Source of the DNA: Gammaproteobacteria bacterium
Lineage (GTDB): Bacteria > Pseudomonadota > Gammaproteobacteria > Steroidobacterales > Steroidobacteraceae
Assembly: GCA_019247195.1 (NCBI GenBank)
Contig: JAFAPI010000165.1
Coordinates: forward strand, 1-43,571
Direction: 5' to 3'
DNA: 43,571 nt
Both the position numbers and the translations under genes were made by a program. Of this stretch, positions 24,931 to 32,106 are shown one piece after another; the stretch's first letter is position 1; every line of letters starts with the position of its first letter. The notes beneath the pieces are model-generated. The model did not search any database, was not told the origin of the DNA, and saw only the letters and a list, made by a program, of their open reading frames with translations.

Positions 24931-25856
24931 GCCGCGCGCGCGCGGTCGTCTTCGCCTATCACGATGTCGGAGTGCGCTGCCTGAAGGTGCTGCTGTCGGG
25001 CGGGGTCGAGGTACCCCTCGTCGTCACGGTGGCCGATGACCCGCACGAGCAGCGCTGGTTCGAGAGCGTCGCCGCGACCGCGGCGGACTACGGCCTGCCC
25101 TGTATCGCGCCGGCGTCTGCCGATGATGCGGCGCTCATCGATGAAGTTCGGCGATTGCGACCGGACTTCGTGTTCTCCTTTTATTACCGCGCGCTCCTCG
25201 GCGCACCGCTCCTGGGCGCCGCCACGCGCGGCGCGCTCAACATGCACGGCTCGCTGCTGCCGCGCTTTCGCGGCCGCGCCCCGACCAACTGGGCGATTCT
25301 CAAGGGCGCGCGCGAGAGCGGGGCGACGCTGCATTACATGGTCGCGCGCGCGGATGCCGGCGACATCGTCGACCAGCAGGCGGTGCCGATTCTCGAAGAC
25401 GATGATGCGCGCGAGGTCTACCGTAAGGTGACCGTCGCGGCGGAGATCGTGCTGGCCCGTTCGCTGCCGGCGCTGCTCGAGGGGCGGCCGCCACGGCGCC
25501 CGCAGCCACTGCTGCCGGGTGAGTACTTCGGGCGACGTCGACCGGAGGACGGCCGCATCGACTGGCGCTGCGCTGCCCGTGAGATCCACGACCTGGTGCG
25601 GGCGGTGGCCCCCCCCTTTCCCGGAGCGTTCGCCGCGGTCGGCGGCGAGCGCTGGGACATCCACCGCACGCGCCTGGGCGGTCCCACGCCACCACCCGGG
25701 GCCGGACCGCGCCTCTTCGGCCGCGACGGCGCGGTCTACGCCGCGTGCGGCGACGGTTCGGTGCTGCGCCTGCTGCGGGCGCAGCGCGCCGGCGCAGAGC
25801 TGGATCTCGCCGCGGCGGCTGCGGCTCTCGAGAAGCAGCCGGTCACGCTCGCCTGA
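24927..25856 (+). CDS. arnA: UDP-Ara4N formyltransferase, stand-alone ArnA N-terminal domain
   Basis: A 309-aa 10-formyl-THF-dependent formyltransferase equal to the first half of E. coli ArnA. The catalytic Asn-His-Asp set is visible in LNMHGSLLPRFRGRAP and ADAGDIVDQ. It starts with GTG at 24927 overlapping the arnC stop. It formylates the 4-amino group of UDP-Ara4N before transfer by ArnC. The tail ends near residue 309 without a dehydrogenase domain, and the following gene is arnD in another frame, so this is a true separate gene and not a frameshift of a fused ArnA: the other half lies five genes upstream. Confidence 0.92.
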   Translation: MSRARAVVFAYHDVGVRCLKVLLSGGVEVPLVVTVADDPHEQRWFESVAATAADYGLPCIAPASADDAALIDEVRRLRPDFVFSFYYRALLGAPLLGAATRGALNMHGSLLPRFRGRAPTNWAILKGARESGATLHYMVARADAGDIVDQQAVPILEDDDAREVYRKVTVAAEIVLARSLPALLEGRPPRRPQPLLPGEYFGRRRPEDGRIDWRCAAREIHDLVRAVAPPFPGAFAAVGGERWDIHRTRLGGPTPPPGAGPRLFGRDGAVYAACGDGSVLRLLRAQRAGAELDLAAAAAALEKQPVTLA

Positions 25857-25858
25857 GC

Positions 25859-26755
25859 ATGCCCCTCGTCGCGCTCAAGGTCGACGTCGACACCCTGCGC
25901 GGCACGCAGGAAGGCACGCCACGCCTGGCGGCGCTCCTGGAGCGGCTCGCCGCGCGCGCCACGTTCCTCTTCAGCCTCGGGCCCGATCACACCGGCCGGG
26001 CGCTGAAGCGCATCTTTCGGCGCGGCTTTCTCGGCAAGGTTCGTCGCACCTCGGTGCTCAAGCACTACGGCCTGCGGACCCTGCTCTATGGGGTAGTGCT
26101 GCCGGGACCGCACATCGGACGACGCGCCGCGCGGGCGATGCAGCAGGTCGCGGCCGCCGGCTTTGAGGTAGGTGTGCATACCTGGGATCACGTGCGCTGG
26201 CAGGACCACGTGGCGGCGGCGGACGACGCCTGGACGCGGCGCGAGCTCACCTTGGCGCGCGACCAGTTCGCAGAGGTGTTCGGTCGCATGCCGCAGGTGC
26301 ACGGCGCGGCCGGGTGGCAGATGAACGACTATGTGCCCGGCCTGGAGGCGCAGCTCGGTTTCCGCTATGCCTCCGACACGCGAGGCACGGGGCCCTTTCT
26401 GCCCCAACTGGCGATGGGCGTCGCGGGGGTGCCGCAGCTGCCCACGACGCTGCCGACCCTCGACGAGCTGATCGGCCGCGAGGACCTGCAGGGTGAGGAT
26501 CCTGTGGATCACCTGCTGCGTCTGTGTGCCCTCAACCCCGGAGATCAGGTTTTCACCCTGCACGCAGAGCTCGAGGGCGGGGCGTACCTGCCGGCGTTCG
26601 AGCGGCTGCTGGCGGGCTGGCGCGCTCGGGGCTACGAGCTGACCGACCTTGGCAGCTACGCGCAGCGGCTGCATCTGAAGAGTCTGCGGCCGGCGCGCAT
26701 CGCGCGCGGAACGGTACCGGGCCGCTCCGGAACTCTCGCCGTACAGGCGCCGTAG
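25859..26755 (+). CDS. arnD: 4-deoxy-4-formamido-L-arabinose-phosphoundecaprenol deformylase
   Basis: A 298-aa NodB-like polysaccharide deacetylase that removes the formyl group from the Und-P-linked sugar, giving Und-P-Ara4N. Family patterns include LKVDVDTLRGTQEGTPRL at the start, TFLFSLGPDHTGRALKRIF, and EVGVHTWDHVRWQD with the metal-binding His residues. The start ATG at 25859 is 2 bases after the formyltransferase stop. It is the last recognised gene of the arn operon; ugd, which makes UDP-glucuronate, is not in the window. Confidence 0.93.
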   Translation: MPLVALKVDVDTLRGTQEGTPRLAALLERLAARATFLFSLGPDHTGRALKRIFRRGFLGKVRRTSVLKHYGLRTLLYGVVLPGPHIGRRAARAMQQVAAAGFEVGVHTWDHVRWQDHVAAADDAWTRRELTLARDQFAEVFGRMPQVHGAAGWQMNDYVPGLEAQLGFRYASDTRGTGPFLPQLAMGVAGVPQLPTTLPTLDELIGREDLQGEDPVDHLLRLCALNPGDQVFTLHAELEGGAYLPAFERLLAGWRARGYELTDLGSYAQRLHLKSLRPARIARGTVPGRSGTLAVQAP

Positions 26756-26780
26756 CCGTGCCGCGCTAGAATTCCGGACG

Positions 26781-27392
26781 ATGTCCGCCTCCGGCCTGTT
26801 CGTCTTCTTCGCCGTCTACGCGCTCGCGGTCGCCACGCCGGGCCCGGCGGTGGCCGCGGTGATCGCGCGGGCCCTGGCCCGGGGTGCGCACGGGGCGCCG
26901 GCCTTCATCGCCGGCTTCATCCTCGGCGATCTGGCGTGGTTCGCTTGCGCGGCGCTCGGCCTGGCCGTGCTGGCCCAGCGCGCCTACGCCGTGTTCCTGG
27001 TCGTGCGCTATGCCGGCGCGCTTTACCTCCTCTACGTCGCGTGGCGGCTGTGGCGCACACCGGTGCGCGCGCCCGGTGCGGACGGTACGCGACGCGAGGG
27101 GCGGCTGCAGGTCTTCGCCGGCTCACTCGCCCTCTCCCTCGGCAACCCGAAAACGATGATCTTTTTCCTCGCCGTGCTGCCGACGGTGGTGGATCTGCGC
27201 CATCTCACAGCGGGCGGCTTCGCGCTCGTGGCCGCGGTGATTCTCGGTGTGCTGCCGCTCGTCATGGGCACCTACACGCTCTGCGCGGCACGCGCCCGCG
27301 GTTCACTGGCGCATCCGCGTGCGACGCGCTGGCTACAGCGCGGCACCGGCGCGTTGATGGCGGGCGCCGCGCTCGCGGTCGCCACGCGCTGA
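26781..27392 (+). CDS. LysE/RhtB-family amino acid exporter
   Basis: A 203-aa inner-membrane protein with about six hydrophobic segments and the family motif TPGPAVAAVIARALARG near residue 20, plus SLGNPKTMIFFLAVLP in the middle. Such proteins export amino acids or similar small solutes. TAGAAT at 26767-26772 could serve as a -10 and would put the transcript start at or within three bases of the ATG, with no ribosome binding site visible, so a leaderless or almost leaderless message is possible. It is 25 nt downstream of arnD but is not an arn gene. Confidence 0.87.
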   Translation: MSASGLFVFFAVYALAVATPGPAVAAVIARALARGAHGAPAFIAGFILGDLAWFACAALGLAVLAQRAYAVFLVVRYAGALYLLYVAWRLWRTPVRAPGADGTRREGRLQVFAGSLALSLGNPKTMIFFLAVLPTVVDLRHLTAGGFALVAAVILGVLPLVMGTYTLCAARARGSLAHPRATRWLQRGTGALMAGAALAVATR

Positions 27393-27436
27393 TCCGCGCG
27401 GTTGACGTCCCCGGCCACGGCACTCACCATCCGCCC

Positions 27437-28429
27437 ATGACTGAGGCGGCGAGCATGATGGCGATCGAGATCCGCGAACCGGGCCCGCCGCAGGTGCTGC
27501 GCCCGGTGCAGCGGCCGATGCCGCGGCCAGGGCCCGGCGAGGTCCGCATCCGGGTCGTCGCCGCCGGCGTCAACCGCCCGGATGTCCTGCAGCGCAAGGG
27601 CGCATACCCGCCGCCGGCGGGCGCGAGTGACATCCCGGGGCTCGAAGTGGCGGGCGAGGTCGTCGAGCTCGGCAGCGGCGTCTCGCAGCCGGCACAGGGG
27701 GCGCAGGTCTGCGCCCTGGTCTCAGGCGGCGGTTACGCGCAGTACGTGACTGTCCCGGCGGTGCAGTGCCTGCCGGTCCCGGCGGGGCTTGCGGTCGCGG
27801 ACGCGGCCGCGCTGCCGGAGACCTTCTTCACCGTGTGGCTGAATATCTTCGAACGCGCGCGGTTGCAGAGGGGCGAGACCTTGCTGGTGCACGGCGGCTC
27901 GAGCGGCATCGGCACCACGGCGATTCTGCTCGGCAAGACGTTCGGGGCCCGGGTACTGGTCACCTGCGGCAGCACGGCGAAGTGCGCCGCGTGTCGCGAG
28001 CTCGGCGCCGAGGTCGCGATCAACTACCACGAGATGGATTTCGTGGAAGCCACGCTGCGCGCCACGGACGGGCGCGGCGCCGACGTGATCCTGGACATGG
28101 TGGGTGGGGACTACCTGGCGCGCAACGTTGCGGCGGCGGCACTCGAGGGACGCATCGCCCTCATCGCCACGCAGGGCGGCACGCAGTCTGAGCTCGACCT
28201 GCGCCCCATCCTCGGCAAGCGCCTCACGCTCAGCGGCTGCCTGTTGCGCCCGCAGACGGTTGCGACCAAGGGGCGACTCGCGGCCGCGCTGCAGGAGAAG
28301 GTGTGGCCCCTCTTTGCGCAGGGCCTGCGGCCGGTGATCCACGCGAGATTCCCGCTCGCCGACGCTGCGGGCGCGCACCGGCTGATGGAGTCCGGCGCGC
28401 ACATCGGCAAGATTCTCCTCACTACCTGA
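27437..28429 (+). CDS. NAD(P)H-quinone oxidoreductase, zinc-free MDR family (PIG3-like)
   Basis: A 330-aa medium-chain dehydrogenase/reductase. The GroES-like N-terminal half carries VNRPDVLQRKGAYPPPAGAS, and the Rossmann half has LVHGGSSGIGTTAI, which is the NADPH-binding loop of quinone reductases and TP53I3/PIG3-like proteins. The zinc ligands of alcohol dehydrogenases are absent. It likely reduces quinones or enones in the cytoplasm. ATG 27437 is chosen; ATGs at 27455 and 27458 are also possible. No functional link to neighbours is apparent. Confidence 0.88.
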   Translation: MTEAASMMAIEIREPGPPQVLRPVQRPMPRPGPGEVRIRVVAAGVNRPDVLQRKGAYPPPAGASDIPGLEVAGEVVELGSGVSQPAQGAQVCALVSGGGYAQYVTVPAVQCLPVPAGLAVADAAALPETFFTVWLNIFERARLQRGETLLVHGGSSGIGTTAILLGKTFGARVLVTCGSTAKCAACRELGAEVAINYHEMDFVEATLRATDGRGADVILDMVGGDYLARNVAAAALEGRIALIATQGGTQSELDLRPILGKRLTLSGCLLRPQTVATKGRLAAALQEKVWPLFAQGLRPVIHARFPLADAAGAHRLMESGAHIGKILLTT

Positions 28430-28459
28430 GCGCGGTCGCGGCGCGCCCGGTGCGCGTTC

Positions 28460-28465
28460 TACAAT
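28460..28465 (+). promoter_or_regulatory. Possible -10 element for the desaturase gene
   Basis: TACAAT matches the sigma-70 -10 consensus in five of six positions and lies 35 bases before the desaturase ATG. No good -35 was seen at 16-18 bases upstream. Confidence 0.3.
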
Positions 28466-28499
28466 CCGCCCGCCCCCGGGCGCACAAAGGAAGTCGGGC

Positions 28500-29666
28500 A
28501 TGTCCTTCTCGCCGAACGGTCTGATCCCGCTGCCCTGGTGGGGCTACGTGCTGGTCACCTTCGGCACCATCCAGAGCATGTTTCTGGGCATCACGCTTTA
28601 CCTCCACCGCGACCAGTCGCATGGGGGCCTGATCCTGCATCCGGTCCTGCGCCACCTGTTCCGCTTCTGGCTGTGGTTCAGCTCGGCCTCGGTCACCCGC
28701 GAATGGGTCGCCGTGCACCGCCGCCATCACGCCCACGCCGATCAGGAGGGGGACCCGCACAGTCCCGTCATCTTCGGCCTGCGGCGCGTGCTCTTGGAGG
28801 GTTACGAGCTTTATGGGGCCGCGGCCCGCGACCCGCACACGCTGCGCACCTTCGGCCGCGGCACGCCCGATGACTGGCTCGAGCGCCGCGTCTACGCCGC
28901 GCACCCGTACCTGGGCATCGTGGGTTTTGTGGCTGCGCACCTCGTCCTCTTTGGCGTCGCCGGCATCATCATGGTGGCCGTGCACCTCGCTGCGCAGCCG
29001 TTCTTCGCGGGCGGGGTCATCAATGGCCTCGGCCACGCGCTCGGTTACCGCAGCTTCGAGATGCCCTCGCGGGCCACCAACCTCCTGCCCTGGGGCCTGC
29101 TGTTGGGCGGCGAGGAACTGCACAACAACCACCACGCTTTTCCGCGCTCGGCACGCTTTGCCGTGCAGCGCTGGGAGCTCGACGTCGGCTGGTTGTGGAT
29201 CCGACTGTTCGTCGCGCTGCGCCTGGCGCGGGTGCGGTGGGTGGCCCCCCGGCCGCGCTACGCGGTCCATCCGGGGCCGCTCGACGCCGCCACCCTGGAC
29301 GCGCTGTTCGTGCAACGCGTGCACGTCCTGCGCGCCTACGCGCGCGGGGTGGTCGTGCCGGTATGCCGCGAGCTGGCGCGGCTCGAGCCGCGGGCGCTAC
29401 CGCGCGGCACGGCGCGACTGCTCATCCGCCATCCGGCCTTGCTCGCCGACGAAGCGCGGCGCCGCCTGCGGGAGCTGCTCGAGCGCCACGAGGCGCTGCG
29501 GCGGGTGATCGATTCACGCGAGGCGCTGCAGCAGCTGTGGAACGAGGCGGCCGCCAACCGCGGCCGTGCACTACAGCTGCTGCGGGACTGGTGCGCCCGC
29601 GCCGAGGGCAGCGGCATCGCCGCGCTGCGTGAGTTTGCGCAGCGGCTGCCGGCTTACGCGCGCTGA
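28500..29666 (+). CDS. Membrane acyl desaturase (delta-9 type)
   Basis: A 388-aa membrane di-iron fatty-acid desaturase. All three histidine boxes are present: HRDQSH, HRRHHAHAD and HNNHHAF, spaced as in stearoyl-CoA/acyl desaturases such as DesC/DesB. Hydrophobic segments flank the boxes. After about residue 245 there is a 140-residue Arg/Leu/Ala-rich helical extension, which related proteobacterial desaturases also have. It introduces a double bond into acyl chains to adjust membrane fluidity. AAAGGAAG precedes the ATG. The 3' end overlaps the convergent Lrp gene by 13 bp. Confidence 0.9.
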   Translation: MSFSPNGLIPLPWWGYVLVTFGTIQSMFLGITLYLHRDQSHGGLILHPVLRHLFRFWLWFSSASVTREWVAVHRRHHAHADQEGDPHSPVIFGLRRVLLEGYELYGAAARDPHTLRTFGRGTPDDWLERRVYAAHPYLGIVGFVAAHLVLFGVAGIIMVAVHLAAQPFFAGGVINGLGHALGYRSFEMPSRATNLLPWGLLLGGEELHNNHHAFPRSARFAVQRWELDVGWLWIRLFVALRLARVRWVAPRPRYAVHPGPLDAATLDALFVQRVHVLRAYARGVVVPVCRELARLEPRALPRGTARLLIRHPALLADEARRRLRELLERHEALRRVIDSREALQQLWNEAAANRGRALQLLRDWCARAEGSGIAALREFAQRLPAYAR

Positions 29667-30136
29667 GCGGGCGCGGCACGCATCGGCAACGCACCCGCGC
29701 GCGTCACGGTGCGCATGGCGAAGCTCGAATGCACCCGCGCCACGCTCGGCAGCCGCGTCAGGTGCTGGCTGTGGATGCGCTCAAAGTCCCCCATGTCCGC
29801 CACTACCAGGCGCAGCAGGTAATCGTGCTCACCGGTCATGAGATAACACTCCATCACCTCCGGCACCTGACGCACGGCACTCTCGAAAGCCTCCAGGCCC
29901 GCCTGACTCTGCCGATCGAGCGTAATGCTCACGAAGACATTCACCGGGTACCCCGCCTGCTGCTGATCGATGAGGGCGGTGTAGCCCTGGATCAGCCCAC
30001 TCTCCTCGAGTGCGCGTACCCGTCGCAGGCAGGCGGACTCTGAGAGGCTGACCTTCGCCGCGAGCGCGGTATTGGTGATGCGGGCGTCCTTCTGGAGCAG
30101 GCGGATGATGGCGTGATCGAAGCGGTCAAGGTCCAT
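29654..30136 (-). CDS. Lrp/AsnC-family regulator (linked to alanine dehydrogenase)
   Basis: A 160-aa feast/famine regulator, start ATG 30136; an upstream open frame to 30556 is antisense to ald and rejected. The N-terminal helix-turn-helix is DRFDHAIIRLLQKDARITN...LSESACLRRVRALEESGLI, and the C-terminal RAM ligand domain includes VMECYLMTGEHDYLLRLVV. It is divergent from alanine dehydrogenase, a common arrangement in which the regulator activates the catabolic gene in response to an amino acid. Likely ligand is alanine or leucine (inference). Confidence 0.92.
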   Translation of the reverse strand: MDLDRFDHAIIRLLQKDARITNTALAAKVSLSESACLRRVRALEESGLIQGYTALIDQQQAGYPVNVFVSITLDRQSQAGLEAFESAVRQVPEVMECYLMTGEHDYLLRLVVADMGDFERIHSQHLTRLPSVARVHSSFAMRTVTRAGALPMRAAPAQRA

Positions 30137-30170
30137 CGGCGCATGATTCCATTGTGAAAGCCGAAGATCA

Positions 30171-30184
30171 GGCAAGATTCTGCC
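30171..30184. promoter_or_regulatory. Short inverted repeat in the lrp/ald divergent region
   Basis: GGCAAGATTCTGCC has 4-bp GGCA/TGCC arms and lies 35 bases upstream of the regulator start, within the 132-base lrp-ald intergenic region. It resembles the stronger GGCAATATTATTGCC site in front of the second Lrp gene at 36386, so both may be Lrp/AsnC-type operators. The rest of the region shows a possible -10 (TAGGCT, 30238-30243) but no clear -35. Confidence 0.3.
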
Positions 30185-30268
30185 ACAAGGGGGCGTACCC
30201 CGGGTCATTTCGCAAGCCGGCGCCGCGGCGCGCGCCCTAGGCTGTCCCTCCCAGCGGAGAAGAAGAAC

Positions 30269-31402
30269 ATGCGTATCGGCGTACCACGCGAAATCAAGGT
30301 CCACGAGTACCGCGTCGGGCTCGTGCCCGCGGGCGTGCGCGAGCTGGTGGCCGCGGGCCACGAGGTGCTGATCGAGACCCAGGCGGGGCAGGGCATCGGG
30401 GTCGCCGATGCGGAGTACACCGCCGCCGGCGCGGCCATCGTCGCAAACGCCGCCGAGGTGTTCGCCCGCGCCGAGATGGTCGTGAAGGTGAAGGAACCGC
30501 AGCCCGCCGAGTGCGCCATGCTGCGCGAGGGACAGCTGCTCTTCACCTACCTGCACCTCGCCGCCGATCCCGTCCAGGCGCAGGGGCTGATGCGCTCGGG
30601 GGCCACCGCCATTGCCTACGAGACGGTGACGGCGCCCAACGGTTCACTGCCGCTGCTGACGCCGATGAGCGAGGTGGCGGGCCGCATGTCGATCCAGGTC
30701 GGTGCCGCCAGCCTGCAGAAGGCGAACGGCGGGTTTGGGGTGCTACTCGGCGGGGTGCCGGGCGTGCCGCCGGCGAAGGTCGTCATCCTCGGCGGCGGCG
30801 TGTCGGGCACGCACGCTGCGGAGATGGCCGTCGGCATGCGGGCGGACGTGACCATCGTCGACCGCTCGGTCAACCGGCTGCGCGAGCTCTCCGGCCTGTT
30901 CGGCCCGGCGCTGCGCACCAGCTACTCGACCACCGAGACCATCGAGCGCCTGGTGCGCGATGCCGACCTGGTCGTCGGCGCGGTGTTGGTGGCGGGAGCT
31001 GCTGCACCCAAGCTGGTGACGCGGGCCATGGTGAAGACCATGAAGCCCGGCGCGGTACTGGTGGATATCTCGATCGATCAGGGTGGCTGCTTCGAGACGA
31101 GCCACCCGACCACCCACGCGGAGCCGACCTTCGTGGTCGACGGGGTGATCCATTATTGCGTCGCGAACATGCCCGGCGCCGTGCCGCGAACCTCAACGCT
31201 GGCGCTGACCAATGCGACGCTGCCGTACGTGCGCGCGTTGGCGGATCTGGGCTGGCAGGCCGCCTGCCGCCGCGATCCGGGCCTCGCCGCCGGGCTCAAC
31301 GTGCACGAGGGTGCGATTACGCACGGGGTGGTGGCCGATGCGCTCGGTCTGCCGGCGAAGCCGTTCCGCTTCGAGGGCGCGGCTGCCCACAAAGGTAGGT
31401 GA
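30269..31402 (+). CDS. ald: Alanine dehydrogenase
   Basis: A 377-aa NAD-dependent enzyme converting L-alanine to pyruvate and ammonia, and the reverse. It begins with the diagnostic MRIGVPREIKVHEYRVGLVP, has the substrate-binding KVKEPQPAE with its Lys, the Rossmann motif ILGGGVSGTHAAEMAVG, and the catalytic-region stretch VANMPGAVPRTSTLALTN. Length is typical (E. coli lacks it; Bacillus and Mycobacterium forms are about 371-378 aa). GGAGAAGAAG precedes the ATG. Probably controlled by the divergent Lrp protein. Confidence 0.96.
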   Translation: MRIGVPREIKVHEYRVGLVPAGVRELVAAGHEVLIETQAGQGIGVADAEYTAAGAAIVANAAEVFARAEMVVKVKEPQPAECAMLREGQLLFTYLHLAADPVQAQGLMRSGATAIAYETVTAPNGSLPLLTPMSEVAGRMSIQVGAASLQKANGGFGVLLGGVPGVPPAKVVILGGGVSGTHAAEMAVGMRADVTIVDRSVNRLRELSGLFGPALRTSYSTTETIERLVRDADLVVGAVLVAGAAAPKLVTRAMVKTMKPGAVLVDISIDQGGCFETSHPTTHAEPTFVVDGVIHYCVANMPGAVPRTSTLALTNATLPYVRALADLGWQAACRRDPGLAAGLNVHEGAITHGVVADALGLPAKPFRFEGAAAHKGR

Positions 31403-31404
31403 CC

Positions 31405-31422
31405 GCCGCCCGGCGGGGCGGC
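31405..31422 (+). terminator. GC-rich hairpin after ald
   Basis: GCCGCC and GGCGGC form a 6-bp stem around a CGGCGG loop, 2 bases after the ald stop. There is no T-run, so termination is uncertain. The next gene starts 34 bases further on. Confidence 0.3.
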
Positions 31423-31455
31423 TAGGCTACGTCCCCCTCAATCGGAGAATTGTCC

Positions 31456-32031
31456 ATGACGAAGATCCTGCTGTTGCCGCTCCTGGCCGGGCTCGCGGGA
31501 GCCGCGCTCGCCGCGCCCGCCACCTATCAGATCGACCCGGCACACACGTTCCCCAGCTTCGAGGCCGACCACTTCGGTGGCCTGTCGGTGTGGCGGGGGC
31601 GCTTCGACCACACCTCCGGCACGATCGTCCTGGACGCGGACGCGAAGAGCGGCAGCGTGGAGGTGAGCGTGGACACCGCCACGGTCGATTTTGGCAATCC
31701 CAAGCTCAACGAGCACGTCAAATCCGCCGAGATGTTCGACGTCGCACAGTATCCGACCGCGACCTACAAGGGGACCCTCGCCAACTTCAAGGATGGCGCG
31801 CCGACCGAGGCCCACGGCCAGTTCACGCTCCACGGCGTTACCCACCCCCTGGATCTCACCATCCGCTCCTTCAAGTGCATCGTGAACCCGATGAGCAAGA
31901 AGCAGGTGTGTGGCGCGGACGTGACGGGCGTCTTGAATCGCGCCGATTACGGCATCAGCTACGGCGAGAAGTTGGGCTTCAAGATGGACGTGAAGCTGCT
32001 CATCCAGGTGGAGGCGATCCGCGCCGAGTAA
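31456..32031 (+). CDS. YceI-family periplasmic lipid-binding protein
   Basis: A 191-aa exported protein. The ATG at 31456 follows CGGAG with good spacing and is preferred over an in-frame TTG at 31450. A signal peptide ends at about residue 20 (LAGAALAAP). The YceI lipocalin-like fold is shown by YQIDPAHTFPSFEADHFGG, SVDTATVDFGNPKLNEHVKS, TLHGVTHPLDL and the C-terminal NRADYGISYGE. Members bind long polyprenyl or other amphiphilic molecules, for example ubiquinone-like lipids. Two Cys residues in the FKCIVNPMSKKQVCG loop may form a disulfide. Confidence 0.92.
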   Translation: MTKILLLPLLAGLAGAALAAPATYQIDPAHTFPSFEADHFGGLSVWRGRFDHTSGTIVLDADAKSGSVEVSVDTATVDFGNPKLNEHVKSAEMFDVAQYPTATYKGTLANFKDGAPTEAHGQFTLHGVTHPLDLTIRSFKCIVNPMSKKQVCGADVTGVLNRADYGISYGEKLGFKMDVKLLIQVEAIRAE

Positions 32032-32046
32032 GCGCGCCCGCGCCGC

Positions 32047-32071
32047 GGGCGGCCGCCGTGGGCGGCTGCCC
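32047..32071 (+). terminator. Strong hairpin between yceI and the beta-oxidation gene
   Basis: An 11-base arm at 32047-32057 pairs with 32061-32071 around a GTG loop, with a single G-U pair. It sits 15 bases after the yceI stop. There is no T-tract after it, so it may be a Rho-independent-like terminator of the GC-rich type or an mRNA 3'-end stabiliser. Confidence 0.5.
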
Positions 32072-32082
32072 GGTTCCCCCGC

Positions 32083-32088
32083 TAGAAT
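32083..32088 (+). promoter_or_regulatory. Possible -10 element for the beta-oxidation gene
   Basis: TAGAAT lies 18 bases before the GTG start at 32107, with GCGGAGG as ribosome binding site between them, so a very short leader would result. No clear -35 is seen because the hairpin occupies that place. Confidence 0.3.
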
Positions 32089-32106
32089 GCGCCGCGCGGA
32101 GGCGCC

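Noticed and set aside
24927-25856. ArnA split as a frameshift or assembly error
   Set aside because: The two halves are in reversed order, separated by four other genes, each with its own start and overlap; this cannot be a local sequencing error.
30137-30268. Riboswitch or attenuator before alanine dehydrogenase
   Set aside because: The region is short, no glycine-type aptamer pattern is visible, and an Lrp regulator is encoded divergently, which explains control.
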